Positions 5,702 to 7,468 of a stretch of DNA of 7,468 bases are shown here, piece by piece. Position 1 is the first letter of the stretch; each line of letters opens with the position of its first letter. Origin of the DNA: Methanobacterium sp. Its GTDB lineage: Archaea > Methanobacteriota > Methanobacteria > Methanobacteriales > Methanobacteriaceae. The notes under the pieces are model-generated. The model saw only the letters and a program-made list of their open reading frames with translations. It was not told where the DNA came from and did no database searches. Made by a program: the position numbers and the translations under genes. The DNA is taken from NCBI GenBank assembly GCA_020855015.1, contig JAHKLP010000003.1:1-7468 (forward strand), read 5' to 3'.

Positions 5702-7468
5702 ATGAAGGAAGCTCGTATTATTGCGGCCATACCTACTAAGGCGGAAAATTGTGTTTTAAAAAACAATGGAATATTCGAAAAGTTCAGTCACGAAAAGATA
5801 TTAAAATCCTGCCTCATGGCAGGCGCTCCTTTATGGGCAGCGGAGAAAATATCATCTCAAGCAGCTACCGCTGCTTACGATGGTGTAACCACCAAGGAAC
5901 TCAAAATGTGGGTATATGATTCCTTGAAGCGCGTGGACACTGAGATAGCTGACAAATACTTGAAGAGTAATCAATTAAGAGTTCGTACATCCAGGGATAC
6001 TATTGAAAGTTTTGACAAGGCCAAGATCGAGAAAACACTGATTGTGGAAACCGGAGCATCGCCGGAACTTGCTGATAAAATTTCCACCGAAGTATGGAAA
6101 GAAGTTAGAAAACTGGACGTGGAATATCTCACCGCACCGATGCTTAGGGAAATGGTAAACACCAAATTAGTGGAACACGGCCTGGAAACATACAGACGAC
6201 GTTACACTAGATTGGGGATACCAGTTTATAACATTACCAATCTCATAGAGAACGGGAGCCGGGACAACGCTAACATGATACACAACCCGGAAACTGTACA
6301 TAAATATGTGGCTGATGAGGCCCTTAAACAATACGCACTCCTACACATACTTCCTAATGAATTAGCAGACGCCCATATGGGTGGTGACATCCATGTACAC
6401 GATCTGGAATTCTTTGCTGGCCGACCACTGAATTGTCTGCAGCATGATCTACGATTATTCATTAAACACGGGTTGAAGGTAGATGGAACTGGAGACCACA
6501 CCAGCGTGGCTGGACCACCAAACCATATTGAAACCCTGATGAACCATTCTGGAGAAATAATGCTAGCAGCACAGCAGAACATGAGTGGTGGCCAGGCAAT
6601 GTGTCTTTGGAACGTTTTCGTCGCACCCTTCGCCAGAGGATTGCCCTATGAGAAGGTGAAACAAGCAGTGCAGATGTTCATATACAACCTGAACATGGCC
6701 TATGCTGCTCGGGGAAGTCAGGTACCATTTACCAGCATAAATATGGAATTTGGCGTTCCAGACTTCCTGAAGGATGTTGAAGCCTATGGGCCTAAAGGCA
6801 AACTGGCAGGGGTATACGGTGATTTCGAAGAAGAAACTCGCATGTTACAGAGGGCGTTCACCGAAACCTTACTGGCTGGAGACTCCGATGGAAAACCACA
6901 CTTGTTCCCTAACACAATATACGTTTTAAGAGATGAAATCCTCAAGGATGAATATGCTGAGGATTTAGCCCTTGTCCACGAATTATCTGCCAAATACGGT
7001 AGTGCCTACTTCGTGAACATGTTACCTGACTATCGGGGTAACCTATCCAACTACATGGGCTGCCGTACCAGTTTAGGGGATAACTGGACTGGAGACTGGG
7101 AACAGGACTGCATGAGGACAGGAAACCTGGCATACGTAACTATTAACCTGCCCAGAATTGCATATCAATCAAGGGATGAAGGAGACATCTTCGAATACTT
7201 GGATGGTCACCTGCGACTGGCCGAACAAGTTCTCCATCTGCGTAGAGAACAGGCAGTTAACTGTCTAAATGATTACAACCTTTTACCCTTCCTTACTCAG
7301 GAAACCGAGGGTGAACGTTACTACCGGGTTGAAAACTCCACTCTATCCTTTGGATTCGTTGGCCTGAATGAGATGCTTCTACATCACTGCGGTGCAGGAA
7401 TAGATGATGACGATGCCAGAAAACTGGGAATAAAAGTTATAGAATTCATGAACAAGCGGGCCACTGAG
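5702..7468 (+). CDS. nrdD: Anaerobic ribonucleoside-triphosphate reductase (partial, 3' end missing)
   Basis: The first 589 residues of a class III ribonucleotide reductase, the oxygen-sensitive glycyl-radical enzyme that turns NTPs into dNTPs. The frame is open to the window edge. Two ATP-cone domains seem to stand in tandem at the N-terminus: residues about 16-95 (CVLKNNGIFEKFSHEKI...) and about 96-172 (TSRDTIESFDKAKIEK...). These are the regulatory domains that sense ATP and dATP. The catalytic barrel follows, with the class III landmark HMGGDIHVHDLEFF (225-238), PLNCLQHD (242-249, Cys245) and the finger-loop MGCRTSLG (452-459), where Cys454 is the expected thiyl-radical cysteine. The C-terminal zinc cysteines and glycyl-radical loop should lie beyond position 7468; archaeal homologues are roughly 750-800 residues. 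The activating radical-SAM enzyme NrdG is not in the window and may lie downstream. It is probably transcribed from its own promoter. Confidence 0.96.
   Translation, partial: MKEARIIAAIPTKAENCVLKNNGIFEKFSHEKILKSCLMAGAPLWAAEKISSQAATAAYDGVTTKELKMWVYDSLKRVDTEIADKYLKSNQLRVRTSRDTIESFDKAKIEKTLIVETGASPELADKISTEVWKEVRKLDVEYLTAPMLREMVNTKLVEHGLETYRRRYTRLGIPVYNITNLIENGSRDNANMIHNPETVHKYVADEALKQYALLHILPNELADAHMGGDIHVHDLEFFAGRPLNCLQHDLRLFIKHGLKVDGTGDHTSVAGPPNHIETLMNHSGEIMLAAQQNMSGGQAMCLWNVFVAPFARGLPYEKVKQAVQMFIYNLNMAYAARGSQVPFTSINMEFGVPDFLKDVEAYGPKGKLAGVYGDFEEETRMLQRAFTETLLAGDSDGKPHLFPNTIYVLRDEILKDEYAEDLALVHELSAKYGSAYFVNMLPDYRGNLSNYMGCRTSLGDNWTGDWEQDCMRTGNLAYVTINLPRIAYQSRDEGDIFEYLDGHLRLAEQVLHLRREQAVNCLNDYNLLPFLTQETEGERYYRVENSTLSFGFVGLNEMLLHHCGAGIDDDDARKLGIKVIEFMNKRATE

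Noticed and set aside
5691..5705. Four-codon frame (MCKG) overlapping the nrdD start
   Set aside because: Its ATG touches the Shine-Dalgarno site with no spacer, so it is unlikely to be translated; the site serves ATG 5702.
1..7468. Search for a defence, mobile or novel multi-gene system
   Set aside because: All four genes are core housekeeping families with uniform composition, and no transposase, integrase, tRNA or repeat array was seen.

Overview
The window looks like a chromosomal housekeeping segment from a mesophilic methanogenic archaeon, most likely of the Methanobacterium group. Three gene families support an archaeal source: the large subunit of the archaeal DNA polymerase D, an archaeal Sec61-beta/SecG, and an anaerobic (class III) ribonucleotide reductase. 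Other support comes from TATA-type promoters, AT-rich gaps between moderately GC-balanced genes, and ribosome binding sites matching the archaeal 16S tail (GGAGG/GGTGAT). The genus is an inference from overall style, not proven.

The left part reads on the minus strand. A small secG (1648-1809, TTG start) lies upstream of purB (151-1500, adenylosuccinate lyase), with a T-rich terminator-like tract just past purB. A 355-base divergent gap (1810-2164) separates this pair from the plus-strand genes. It holds several AT-rich inverted repeats on the secG side. On the polC side it has a good TATA box, a short unexplained GC-rich island, and a tandem repeat with a palindrome.

The right part reads on the plus strand. 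An intact intein-free polC (2165-5494, PolD DP2, 1109 residues) is followed by a 207-base gap with strong inverted repeats and a TATA box set in a near-palindrome. The 5' three quarters or so of nrdD (from 5702) runs off the right edge, so its glycyl-radical end is not visible.

Three of the four genes feed or carry out DNA and nucleotide synthesis: PurB completes AMP and supports de novo purines, NrdD makes dNTPs under anaerobic conditions, and PolD polymerises them. SecG belongs to protein export. I see no mobile element, CRISPR array, tRNA, rRNA or new multi-gene system. The most useful second looks are the possible small RNA or leader before polC, the DSD variant of the PolD catalytic motif, the operator-like repeats before nrdD, and the tandem ATP-cones of NrdD.
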